From assembly GCA_945860205.1 (NCBI GenBank), contig CAMARK010000047.1, forward strand, positions 1 to 36,996: a stretch of 36,996 nucleotides of DNA, read 5' to 3'. The DNA is from Reyranella massiliensis 521. Lineage in GTDB: Bacteria > Pseudomonadota > Alphaproteobacteria > Reyranellales > Reyranellaceae. Shown here piece by piece: positions 25,343 to 32,193 of the stretch (its first letter is position 1; each line of letters starts with the position of its first letter). The notes under the pieces are model-generated. The model was not told where the DNA came from and made no database searches. It saw only the letters and a list, made by a program, of their open reading frames with translations. The translations under genes and the position numbers were made by a program.

Positions 25343-26139
25343 CACGGCGCCCACTTCGGCCGGCGCTTTTCCAGGAACGCGCTCATGCCTTCCAGCGCCT
25401 CCTCGGTGACGCATTGATGGGCGACATGCTCGCCCAGGAGATCCGCCGCCTGCGAATCGTGCGTCAACGCATCGACCTCGGTGATCAGCTTCTTGACCAG
25501 GGCCTGCACCGAGGGCGCGCCGCGCATCAACTCGGAGGCCAGCGTCGCCACCGTCTCGTCGAGCGCCTCGGCCTCGACCACCTGATCGACCAGGCCGACA
25601 CGGAGCGCAGTCGCCGAATCGAACAGGCCGCCATGCATCAGGAGCTGGCGCGCCACCCGGGGGCCCACCGCCTGGATCAGCACGGGAATGGCGATGCCCG
25701 CCAGCAGACCGTTGCGGGCCGAGGTGAGGCCGAAGCGGACGCTCGATGCGGCGATGGAAAAATCGCAGGCCAGCATCAGGCCGACGCCGCCGCCGACCGC
25801 GGCTCCATGAACACGGGCAATCGACGGCTTGGGGAAGTCGTAGATCGCCTGCACCGCGCCCATCAGCGCGTCGGAGCCGACGCGGCGCGTGATGGCGTCG
25901 AGGGTGGGCCAGGTCAGCACCCAGTTGAAATCACCGCCGGCCGAGAAGACGGGCCCCTCGCCCGCGACCACCAGCACTCGCACGGCGGTGTCGGCGGCGA
26001 AGCCCTCGACCGCATCGACGATGGCGCGCGCGGTGTCGGCGTCGAGGGAGTTCATCTCCTTCGGCCGGTTGAGGGTGAGCGTCGCCACGCCCGCCTCGAC
26101 CCCAGTCTTCACGGTTGGCGTCATGATGAAAGAAGTCAT
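25342..26139 (-). CDS. Enoyl-CoA hydratase/isomerase family protein (LiuC-position)
   Basis: The 265-aa crotonase-fold protein lies where methylglutaconyl-CoA hydratase is usually found, between mccB and mccA. Oxyanion-hole elements are present: FSAGGDFNWV and HGAAVGGGVGLMLACDF. However, the two glutamates that activate water in classical hydratases are not seen: the first position is Gly120 (as in known LiuC-type proteins) and the second, usually Glu in S-E-V-R-x-G-L, is Ser140 in TSARNGL. Activity may be altered or use another residue. The start at 26139, 7 nt after the mccB stop, gives MTSFIM; an ATG at 26124 is possible. The stop overlaps the next gene. Confidence 0.82.
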   Translation of the reverse strand: MTSFIMTPTVKTGVEAGVATLTLNRPKEMNSLDADTARAIVDAVEGFAADTAVRVLVVAGEGPVFSAGGDFNWVLTWPTLDAITRRVGSDALMGAVQAIYDFPKPSIARVHGAAVGGGVGLMLACDFSIAASSVRFGLTSARNGLLAGIAIPVLIQAVGPRVARQLLMHGGLFDSATALRVGLVDQVVEAEALDETVATLASELMRGAPSVQALVKKLITEVDALTHDSQAADLLGEHVAHQCVTEEALEGMSAFLEKRRPKWAP

Positions 26140-26146
26140 TCTCCGA

Positions 26147-27754
26147 TTACATCCGGAAGACACCGAACTTGGTCGGGCCGATCGGCTGGTTCATCGACGC
26201 CGAGAGTGCCAACCCCAGCGCCATGCGCGTATCGACAGGATCGAGGATGCCATCGTCCCACAGCCGCGCCGTGGCATAATAGGGATGGCCTTCGCGCTCG
26301 TATTGCTCCCGGACCGGCTGCTTGAAGGCTTCCTCGTCCTCCATCGACCACGTCCCGCCCTTGGCTTCTATATTGTCGCGCCGGACCGTGGCCAGCACGC
26401 TGGCCGCCTGCTCGCCGCCCATCACCGAGATACGGGCCGAGGGCCACATCCACAGGAAACGCGGGCTGTAGGCGCGGCCGCACATGCCGTAATTACCGGC
26501 GCCGTAGCTGCCGCCGACGATCACCGTGAACTTCGGCACATTCACGGTCGAGACCGCCGTCACCATCTTGGCGCCGTCACGGGCGATGCCGCCGGCCTCG
26601 TATTTCTTGCCGACCATGAAGCCGGTGATGTTCTGCAGGAACAGCAGCGGAATGCCGCGCTGGCCGCACAGTTCGATGAAGTGCGCGGCCTTCAGCGCCG
26701 ATTCGTTGAACAGGATGCCGTTGTTGCCGACGATGCCGATGGGATAGCCCCAGATGCGGGCAAAGCCGGTCACGATCGTGGTGCCGTAGAGGTGCTTGAA
26801 CTCGTCGAGTTCGCTGCCGTCGACCAAGCGCGCGATGATCTCGCGGATGTCGTAGGGCGTGCGCGTGTCCATCGGCACCACGCCGTAGAGCTCGTCGGCG
26901 GCATACTTGGGCTCGCGCGGCGCCAACAGCGACACCGAGGGGGATTTCTTCCAGTTGAGGTTGGCAACGATGCGCCGCGTGAGGCCGATGGCGTGGCCGT
27001 CGTTCTGCGCATAGTGGTCGGCAACGCCCGACGTGCGTGCATGGACGTCGGCGCCACCCAGCTCCTCGGCGCTCACGATCTCGCCGATCGCGGCCTTCAC
27101 CAGCGGCGGGCCGGCGAGGAAGATCGTGCCCTGCTTGCGCACGATCACCGTCTCGTCGCTCATCGCCGGCACATAGGCGCCGCCCGCCGTGCACGAGCCC
27201 ATTACGACGGCGATCTGCGGGATGCCCTGCGCCGACATATTGGCCTGGTTGTAGAAGATGCGGCCGAAGTGGTTTTTGTCGGGAAACACTTCCGGCCATT
27301 GCGGCAGGTTGGCACCGCCCGAATCGACCATGTAGATGCAGGGAAGCCGGTTCTCCATCGCCACTTCCTGGGCGCGGAGGTGCTTCTTCACCGTCATCGG
27401 ATAGTAGGTGCCGCCCTTCACGGTGGCGTCGTTGCACACGATCGCGCATTCGACGCCGCTCACCCGGCCGATGCCGGTGATCACCCCCGAGCCCGGCGCC
27501 TCGTTGTCGTACATGTCCATGGCCGCCAGCGGCGACAGTTCGAGGAACGGCGAGCCGGGATCGAGCAGGGCCCGCACCCGCTCCCGCGGCAGCAGCTTGC
27601 CGCGCGAGACATGGCGCTGGCGCGACGCCTCGCCGCCGCCGAGGCGGACCTGTTCGGTGCGGCGGCGAAGATCCTCGACCTGGGCGCGCATCGCCTCGGC
27701 ATTGCGCTTGAAGGTGTCGGAGCGGGTATCGACTTCGGAGGTGAGGATTGTCAT
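26147..27754 (-). CDS. mccB: 3-Methylcrotonyl-CoA carboxylase beta (carboxyltransferase) subunit
   Basis: The 535 aa match MccB length. Carboxyltransferase signatures can be read along the chain: [84 protein letters not shown], and [20 protein letters not shown] near the C-terminus, where acyl-CoA and biotin sites meet at the subunit interface. It transfers carboxyl from biotin on MccA to 3-methylcrotonyl-CoA in leucine catabolism. No clear Shine-Dalgarno precedes ATG 27754; a 6-bp inverted repeat lies there instead. It begins the tight mccB-hydratase-small protein-mccA block. Confidence 0.93.
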   Translation of the reverse strand: MTILTSEVDTRSDTFKRNAEAMRAQVEDLRRRTEQVRLGGGEASRQRHVSRGKLLPRERVRALLDPGSPFLELSPLAAMDMYDNEAPGSGVITGIGRVSGVECAIVCNDATVKGGTYYPMTVKKHLRAQEVAMENRLPCIYMVDSGGANLPQWPEVFPDKNHFGRIFYNQANMSAQGIPQIAVVMGSCTAGGAYVPAMSDETVIVRKQGTIFLAGPPLVKAAIGEIVSAEELGGADVHARTSGVADHYAQNDGHAIGLTRRIVANLNWKKSPSVSLLAPREPKYAADELYGVVPMDTRTPYDIREIIARLVDGSELDEFKHLYGTTIVTGFARIWGYPIGIVGNNGILFNESALKAAHFIELCGQRGIPLLFLQNITGFMVGKKYEAGGIARDGAKMVTAVSTVNVPKFTVIVGGSYGAGNYGMCGRAYSPRFLWMWPSARISVMGGEQAASVLATVRRDNIEAKGGTWSMEDEEAFKQPVREQYEREGHPYYATARLWDDGILDPVDTRMALGLALSASMNQPIGPTKFGVFRM

Positions 27755-27757
27755 GGC

Positions 27758-27773
27758 CGGGCAAAACTGCCCG
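27758..27773 (-). promoter_or_regulatory. Inverted repeat at the mccB start
   Basis: CGGGCA and TGCCCG pair around AAAC, 4 bp upstream of the mccB ATG, in the place of a ribosome-binding site. It may be an operator half-site pair or a translation-controlling hairpin; nothing shows which. Confidence 0.35.
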
Positions 27774-27792
27774 TACCGGGCCTCGCGTGCAA

Positions 27793-27848
27793 GGCCAGTG
27801 ACGGGAGGCCAGTGACGGCCAGCGACGGCCAGCGACGGCCAGCGACGG
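27793..27848. repeat. Tandem 10-bp direct repeats between the TRAP-type gene and mccB
   Basis: GGCCAGYGAC is repeated head to tail at 27807, 27817, 27827 and 27837, with an extra copy at 27793 offset by 14 bp. The 10-bp period matches one helical turn. The array fills the region just upstream of mccB. It may be a regulator array or a simple slippage repeat. Confidence 0.75.
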
Positions 27849-27853
27849 AAAGA

Positions 27854-28930
27854 TCAGGGCAGCTGCGAGAGCCTGCGCCAGTTGGCGCCCTGCGCGACGA
27901 AGGCGCGCTGGTTTGCAAGCGCCGCGGCAAAATCCGGATCGCGCTCGGCCTGCTCCCTCAGCACCGTGCTGGCGTGCATGCGAAAGGCCGCGAGCAACTC
28001 CGGCGACCACTGCTTTATGACGACTCCCGAAGCGCGCAACTTCTCGAGCGCCAGTCCCTGCACATTGGGCGACCGGCTCAGCATCCACACGATGTTGGCC
28101 CGGCAGGCGGTTTCGATCTGCGCACGCTGCGCGGGAGACAGCTGCTCCCACTTGTCCTTGCGCATCAGGAAGTCGAGCACCGCCGAAGGCTGCTGCCAGC
28201 CCGGCATGTAGTAGGGCAGGCCGAGCTTGTCGAAGCCGAGCGAGGCGTCGATGGCGGGCGTCGACATCTCGCCGCCGTCGACCTTGCCCTGCTGCAATTG
28301 ATAGAAGAATTCGCCGGGGGGCAGCGGCACCACGGTGGCGCCGAGCCGGGCCACGACTTCGGCCGCGAACTTGCCGAAGCGCAGCCTCTGTCCCTTGAAA
28401 TCGGCGACGGTGTTGAGGTCGCCGCGAAACCAGCCGCCGCCCTTGCCGCCCTGCATGCCGCAGGGAATGCCGGTGACGCCGAGCTTCTCGTAGGCGTCGC
28501 GGTGGATGCGGCCGCCGTCGCCCTCGAGCATCCACGAGGTCATGTCCTCGGGGCCGGGGCCGAACGGGACGGTGGCGAACACGCCGAACACCGGGGCCTT
28601 GGCGGCGGCATAGCCCGACCAGGTGAAGGCAGCTTCGAGGTCGCCCGCGATGACGGCGTCGAGCATGTCGGCCGTCGGAACGATCCGACCCGGCTCGACG
28701 ATCTTGATCGCGAGGGTGCCGCCCGACATCTGCTTGACCGTCTTGGTGAAAAGTCGAACCCCTTCACCGGAGCCTGGAAGCGCCGGATTGAAGGCAGTCT
28801 GCATCTTCAGGATGCGCGCCGGCGGCGGCCCGATGTCGGCGGTCTTGGTCTTATCCTGGGCGAAGGCGACATTCGACGCCGCGAGAATCGCTGCGGCGAT
28901 GGCGAGAATTTTCGAGACCTTACGGCGCAC
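27854..28930 (-). CDS. TRAP transporter solute-binding protein (DctP/TtpA family)
   Basis: The 358-aa exported protein has a signal peptide (MRRKVSKILAIAAAILAASNVAFA, cut about residue 24; shown here only in part: AIAAAILAASNVAFA). The TRAP-binding core is read from KMQTAFNPALPGSGEGVRLFTK and, centrally, FKGQRLRFGKFAAEVVARLG with the substrate-carboxylate Arg, followed by PPGEFFYQLQQGKVDGGE. This resembles the keto-acid-binding TakP/TtpA branch. No membrane subunits (DctQ, DctM) are in the window, so it must borrow them or be encoded apart. The only in-frame start is GTG at 28930. It sits between the dehydrogenase and mccB genes, suggesting uptake of a branched-chain keto acid or similar carboxylate, an inference. 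Confidence 0.85.
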   Translation of the reverse strand: MRRKVSKILAIAAAILAASNVAFAQDKTKTADIGPPPARILKMQTAFNPALPGSGEGVRLFTKTVKQMSGGTLAIKIVEPGRIVPTADMLDAVIAGDLEAAFTWSGYAAAKAPVFGVFATVPFGPGPEDMTSWMLEGDGGRIHRDAYEKLGVTGIPCGMQGGKGGGWFRGDLNTVADFKGQRLRFGKFAAEVVARLGATVVPLPPGEFFYQLQQGKVDGGEMSTPAIDASLGFDKLGLPYYMPGWQQPSAVLDFLMRKDKWEQLSPAQRAQIETACRANIVWMLSRSPNVQGLALEKLRASGVVIKQWSPELLAAFRMHASTVLREQAERDPDFAAALANQRAFVAQGANWRRLSQLP

Positions 28931-28967
28931 GACCGACCATCCGTCGCCCGGCTCCCCCTGTTCCCCC

Positions 28968-28983
28968 GGCCGCTTATGCGGCC
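28968..28983. terminator. Stem-loop between the acyl-CoA dehydrogenase and TRAP-type genes
   Basis: GGCCGC (28968-28973) and GCGGCC (28978-28983) pair around TTAT in the 112-bp gap. On the plus strand it is followed by TTCTT, on the minus strand by a G-run, so it is not a good terminator for the minus-strand genes around it. Confidence 0.3.
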
Positions 28984-29042
28984 TTCTTCACACCCGCTGA
29001 GTTTCGCATGCGGATGGGCAAGGAACAAGCGAAAGGCGGGCC

Positions 29043-30179
29043 CTACAAGGCTGCCAGTCCACGGCCGATCAGGATCCGCTGGACGTCGCTGGTGCCTTCG
29101 TAGATCTGGCAGACGCGAACATCGCGCCAGATCTTCTCCACCAGGTAGTCGGAAACGTACCCGTAGCCGCCGTGGATCTGTATCGCTGCCGAGCACACTT
29201 CCTCGGCCATCTCGGAGGCATATAGCTTGGCCATTGCGGCCTCCGTGAGGCATTGGCGATCGGCATCGCGCAGGGTGGCGGCATGCCACACCATCTGCCG
29301 GGCGACCGCGATCTTGGTCGCCATGTCGGCCAGGCGGAACTGCACGGCCTGGTGGTTGATGATCCTGGTCCCGAACGCCTCGCGCTCGCCGGCATAGGCC
29401 CGCGCGGCCTCGAACGCCGCCCGGGCCATGCCAACCGACTGGGCCGCGATCCCGATGCGGCCGACCGACAGGTTGGCCAGCGCCACGCGGTAGCCCTCGC
29501 CCTCCCCGCCCAGCATCGCATCGGCGCCCACGGCGCAGTCCTCGAAGGCGATCTGGCAGGTGTCGGACGATTTCTGCCCGAGCTTCTTCTCGACCGAAGC
29601 GACCCGGTAGCCCGCCGTCCCGGTCGGCACGATGAAGCAGGAGATGCCGCGCTTGGGCGAGGCCGGATCGGTCACGGCGAACACCAGCGCCATGTCGGCG
29701 GTGCGGCCCGAGGTGATGAACTGCTTCACCCCGTTCAGCACCCAGCCGTTGCCGCGCCGCTCGGCGCGGGTCTTGAGGTTAGAAGCATCGGAACCGGCGT
29801 GCGGCTCGGTGAGGCAGAAGGCGCCCAGCACCTCGCCGCGGGCCAGCGGCTTTAGCCACTTCTCCTTCTGCTCCGGCGAGCCGTAGGCCAGCAGCGCCGC
29901 GCAATCGGGCGAATTGTTGACGCTCATCACCGTCGAGAGCCCGCCGTCGGCCGCGGCGATTTCCTCCAGCGCCAGCACGTAGGAGATAATGTCGGCGCCG
30001 GCGCCGCCCCATTCGGCCGGCACGCACATGCCCATGAAGCCCATGCGCCCCATCTCGGCCAGCAGCGGCCGCGGGATCTCGCCCGCCGCCTCCCAGGCGC
30101 GGACATGGGGCAGCACCTGCTCGCGCGCAAAGGCGCGGGCGGTGTCGCGGATCAGGATCTGTTCTTCGCCGAGGATCAT
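29043..30179 (-). CDS. Acyl-CoA dehydrogenase, short/branched-chain type
   Basis: The 378-aa flavoenzyme removes two hydrogens from acyl-CoA and passes electrons to electron-transfer flavoprotein. The FAD/substrate region reads FCLTEPHAGSDASNLKT and the middle domain KQFITSGRTADMALVF; IQIHGGYGYVSDY and CQIYEGTSDVQR close the C-terminal domain. Glu361 in IYEGTS is the catalytic base position of butyryl- and 2-methylbutyryl-CoA dehydrogenases; isovaleryl-CoA dehydrogenases place their Glu elsewhere and have Gly-Ala here. So despite the leucine-type context it may act on butyryl-like or 2-methylbutyryl-CoA. Start ATG 30179 is 13 bp after the SDR stop, indicating cotranscription. Confidence 0.9.
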   Translation of the reverse strand: MILGEEQILIRDTARAFAREQVLPHVRAWEAAGEIPRPLLAEMGRMGFMGMCVPAEWGGAGADIISYVLALEEIAAADGGLSTVMSVNNSPDCAALLAYGSPEQKEKWLKPLARGEVLGAFCLTEPHAGSDASNLKTRAERRGNGWVLNGVKQFITSGRTADMALVFAVTDPASPKRGISCFIVPTGTAGYRVASVEKKLGQKSSDTCQIAFEDCAVGADAMLGGEGEGYRVALANLSVGRIGIAAQSVGMARAAFEAARAYAGEREAFGTRIINHQAVQFRLADMATKIAVARQMVWHAATLRDADRQCLTEAAMAKLYASEMAEEVCSAAIQIHGGYGYVSDYLVEKIWRDVRVCQIYEGTSDVQRILIGRGLAAL

Positions 30180-30192
30180 CGTCTTGTCCGCC

Positions 30193-30864
30193 CTACCAGG
30201 GAATCTCGCTGCCGTCGTAGTTAATGAAGCGGCCGTTGTCGGCCGCCTTCAGCCCGTCGATCACCTTCACCATGGCGGGCACGCTCTGGTCGATGGTGAG
30301 CGTGGCCGCGGCCCCGCCCATGTCGGTCTGCACCCATCCGGGATGCAGCACGACACAGATCAGATTCTTGTCCGCCGTATCGACCGACAGTCCCTTCCAT
30401 TCCATGTTGAGCGCGGCCTTGCTGGCGCGGTAGGCGTAGCGGCCATTGTCGGCCAGCGCGATGCTGCCCAGCCGGCTCGAAATCGCGATCAGCTTGCGAT
30501 CCTTCGACCGCGCGACGTGATCGACGAAGGCCTCGGCCATCACCAGCGGCGCCAGCGTGTTCACTTCGAAGGTTTCCCGCCAGGTCGCGGGATCGATTGA
30601 ACCCAGGATGGTCGCTTCCTTGCCCGAGATGCCGGCATTGCAGATCAGCACGTCGATCGCCTCACCCGCGAGTTTCCTGGCGAGCGACTTGACCGCCTCG
30701 TAGTCGGTCACTTCGAGCCCATGGGCGTGGATGTCGCCCTCGAGGCCCCTTAGCGCCTCGACCTTGCGGGCACAGGCATGCACCTTCCAGCCCCGGGCGG
30801 CATATTGCTTCACGAAGTCGAGGCCGAGGCCGCGCGCGGCGCCGGTGATCAGAACGGTGCTCAT
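30193..30864 (-). CDS. Short-chain dehydrogenase/reductase
   Basis: The 223-aa Rossmann protein has the NAD(P)-binding TGAARGLG (residues 7-14), a CNAGIS variant of the NNAG motif (75-80), and the catalytic Ser130 with Tyr145-x-x-x-Lys149 in YRASKAALN. It resembles the C-factor/YciK-like group with short C-terminus. The substrate is not predictable; leading the cluster, it may reduce or oxidise a hydroxyacyl or keto-acid intermediate. AAAGGA about 7 nt before ATG 30864 supports the start. It is the last core gene before the prophage remnant, with 507 bp of noncoding DNA behind its start. Confidence 0.87.
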   Translation of the reverse strand: MSTVLITGAARGLGLDFVKQYAARGWKVHACARKVEALRGLEGDIHAHGLEVTDYEAVKSLARKLAGEAIDVLICNAGISGKEATILGSIDPATWRETFEVNTLAPLVMAEAFVDHVARSKDRKLIAISSRLGSIALADNGRYAYRASKAALNMEWKGLSVDTADKNLICVVLHPGWVQTDMGGAAATLTIDQSVPAMVKVIDGLKAADNGRFINYDGSEIPW

Positions 30865-30980
30865 GGGATGTCCTTTCGTCCTGTCCCTTTAAGGGGAGCG
30901 GCCAGGCGTGGGAACAGGAATTGGGGGAATGGGGATTGAGGAAACGGGAAACGGGCGAGCGGCGGAACGCCGCCCGCCCG

Positions 30981-31044
30981 GTGTCCCGACCGGCAGTGTC
31001 ACACCCCAAGGTGTCACACCAAGTTGAGACAAATGTTGTGACAC
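30981..31044. repeat. Iteron-like 15-bp direct repeats with an inverted partner
   Basis: GTGTCACACC begins at 30996 and 31011, with a degenerate copy GTGTCCCGAC at 30981, all exactly 15 bp apart. The inverted form TGTGACAC lies at 31037-31044. GTGTCACA...TGTGACAC makes a bipartite site of the sort used by repressors, and the spaced direct copies resemble iterons. Position beside phage genes suggests a phage control region; function is not demonstrated. Confidence 0.6.
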
Positions 31045-31213
31045 AGGCCAATCGCCCACCTGTGCCCTCGCGGGAATCTGCCCCTGCGGCCCCACCTCGG
31101 GCAGCCACAGAAGACCGTCGAATCAACACTCGGACGCGTTTTTCGCGCCTCGGTCCACCCCACCTGCCGGACGGTCCTCGGCGGGGGCAGCCTTGTGCTT
31201 GCTACTCACGGCT

Positions 31214-31228
31214 CAGTACCTGGTACTG
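31214..31228. promoter_or_regulatory. 15-bp palindrome, operator-like
   Basis: CAGTACCTGGTACTG is perfectly symmetrical except for its central base. Short odd-length palindromes like this are typical of dimeric repressor sites. No adjacent regulator gene is visible. Confidence 0.4.
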
Positions 31229-31312
31229 GGCAAGGCCGTGGGACGGCCCCTCATCCTCCAGGGATCGTACCCGGCGGGCGCGCCGGGCGGGGCATGGTCA
31301 AAGATTCAAAGC

Positions 31313-31344
31313 GCCGATCGTTGAACTGATCGGGGGATCGGCGA
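31313..31344 (-). terminator. Stem-loop downstream of the virion-protein gene
   Basis: CGCCGATC (31313-31320) pairs with GATCGGCG (31337-31344), about 28 bp beyond the stop of the minus-strand gene ending at 31372. No clear U-run follows on the minus strand, so it is a terminator candidate only. Confidence 0.4.
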
Positions 31345-31371
31345 TCTCAGCTAGGAGTCAGAAGCTGGTCC

Positions 31372-31860
31372 TCAGGACAGGAGCGTCTTCACGATCCCGA
31401 GCGTCGGATCGACGTTGCCCGCCGCCGTCTCGTAGGTGCGGGCCTGGGCCTGCCGCCCGGCGCCCCTCACCCGGTTCTCCCAGGCGTTGCGCAGCCCGTC
31501 GTAGCGGAGCGAGAGCGCGTCGCCCGCTCCTGCCGCCGCGACGTCGCCCAGGAGATCGAGCGGCGTGCCCGAGAGATCGGTGCCCTGCGCCGCCAGCCGC
31601 GCCTGAAGCTGGCCGAGCCGCTGACCCGCCTTCTGCCGGGCGGTGTCGGCGTCGGCCGCCCCCGCCTGCTCGGCCTGCTGCGCCCTCACCTCGTCGACCG
31701 CCGCCGCGTTGCGCTGCTGGGCGGCGAGGAAGTCGAAGTCGTTGCGTTGGCCGGCGGCGCGCTGCAGCTGCTGGGTGACGCCGATGGCTTGCTGGGCAAT
31801 GCCCATGGCGGTCGACAGCAGCGCCGTACCGCCCGTGATCATGGATACCGGATCGCACAT
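31372..31860 (-). CDS. Phage internal virion protein-like (MCDPV-type)
   Basis: The 162-aa protein opens MCDPVSMITGGTALLSTAMG, the typical start of podovirus-like internal virion (gp14-like) proteins: a short hydrophobic stretch, then a long Ala/Gln/Arg-rich helical region (QQRNAAAVDEVRAQQAEQAG), then QGTDLSGTPLDLLGDVAAAG and SLRYDGLRNAWENR, all standard for the family, which forms part of the ejected DNA-translocation channel. ATG 31860 was chosen for the conserved MCDP start; an ATG two codons earlier is close to GAAGG. It normally lies many genes downstream of the terminase; here only a gene fragment separates them. The first codon overlaps the end of a RelA/SpoT-like fragment. Confidence 0.75.
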   Translation of the reverse strand: MCDPVSMITGGTALLSTAMGIAQQAIGVTQQLQRAAGQRNDFDFLAAQQRNAAAVDEVRAQQAEQAGAADADTARQKAGQRLGQLQARLAAQGTDLSGTPLDLLGDVAAAGAGDALSLRYDGLRNAWENRVRGAGRQAQARTYETAAGNVDPTLGIVKTLLS

Positions 31861-32149
31861 AACCATCAGCCTTCGGTTCGGAGATGTAATCGTTCTCCTT
31901 GATGACCGTGCTGGGAAGCCTCTCCTTGAGAACCTCGACCAACAAACGTGTTTCAGCAATGGTCGCCAATATTACTCGACAGCCGCCGAGATCCTGAAGT
32001 TTGTGAAGCTTCACGGAGATTCGACGCAGCTTGCGCCGAATCGCCTGCATCCTCTTTAGCCGTGCCGCAGTGATCGCATCGAGACCGTTTGCCCTGACGT
32101 AATAGCGCACGGAGGCGCGAATACTCCGCATCGGGTATGTGTTGCGGCA
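31859..32149 (-). pseudogene. RelA/SpoT-fold gene fragment, truncated at both ends
   Basis: In one minus-strand frame, from about codon CRNTYP (32149) to DGY (31859), the translation matches the (p)ppGpp synthetase/ToxSAS fold: TYPMRSIRASVRYYVR, ITAARLKRMQAIRRKL, KLHKLQDLGGCRVIL (compare M-Q-D-I-G-G-C-R), then ENDYISEPKADGY where the family continues R-S-I-H. The frame then passes into the virion gene in another frame, so the catalytic half with its glutamate is absent. The 5' end is also missing: only about 45 bp separate it from the terminase stop. By hand count 31861-32100 is about 55% G+C against about 75% at 31501-31560, suggesting foreign origin. Whether it came from a host enzyme or a phage-defence toxin such as CapRel cannot be told. 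Confidence 0.65.
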
Positions 32150-32193
32150 AGGTCTCTCCGCTCGGGCCGTTGGCCCTCGGTCGAGACGACGGG

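Larger units (their letters stand above)
30865..31371. other. Noncoding gap at the prophage-remnant boundary
   Basis: I find no convincing gene in these 507 bp on either strand. It holds the 15-bp repeat array, a palindrome at 31214 and a stem-loop at 31313, listed separately, plus the promoter region for the SDR gene near 30880-30930. Confidence 0.6.

Noticed and set aside
27793-27848. CRISPR-like array
   Set aside because: The 10-bp units are contiguous with no spacers and no cas genes are present.
25889-29248. A 1119-codon plus-strand open frame across the mccB and TRAP-type genes
   Set aside because: It spans several recognised genes on the opposite strand and shows only low-complexity shadow composition.
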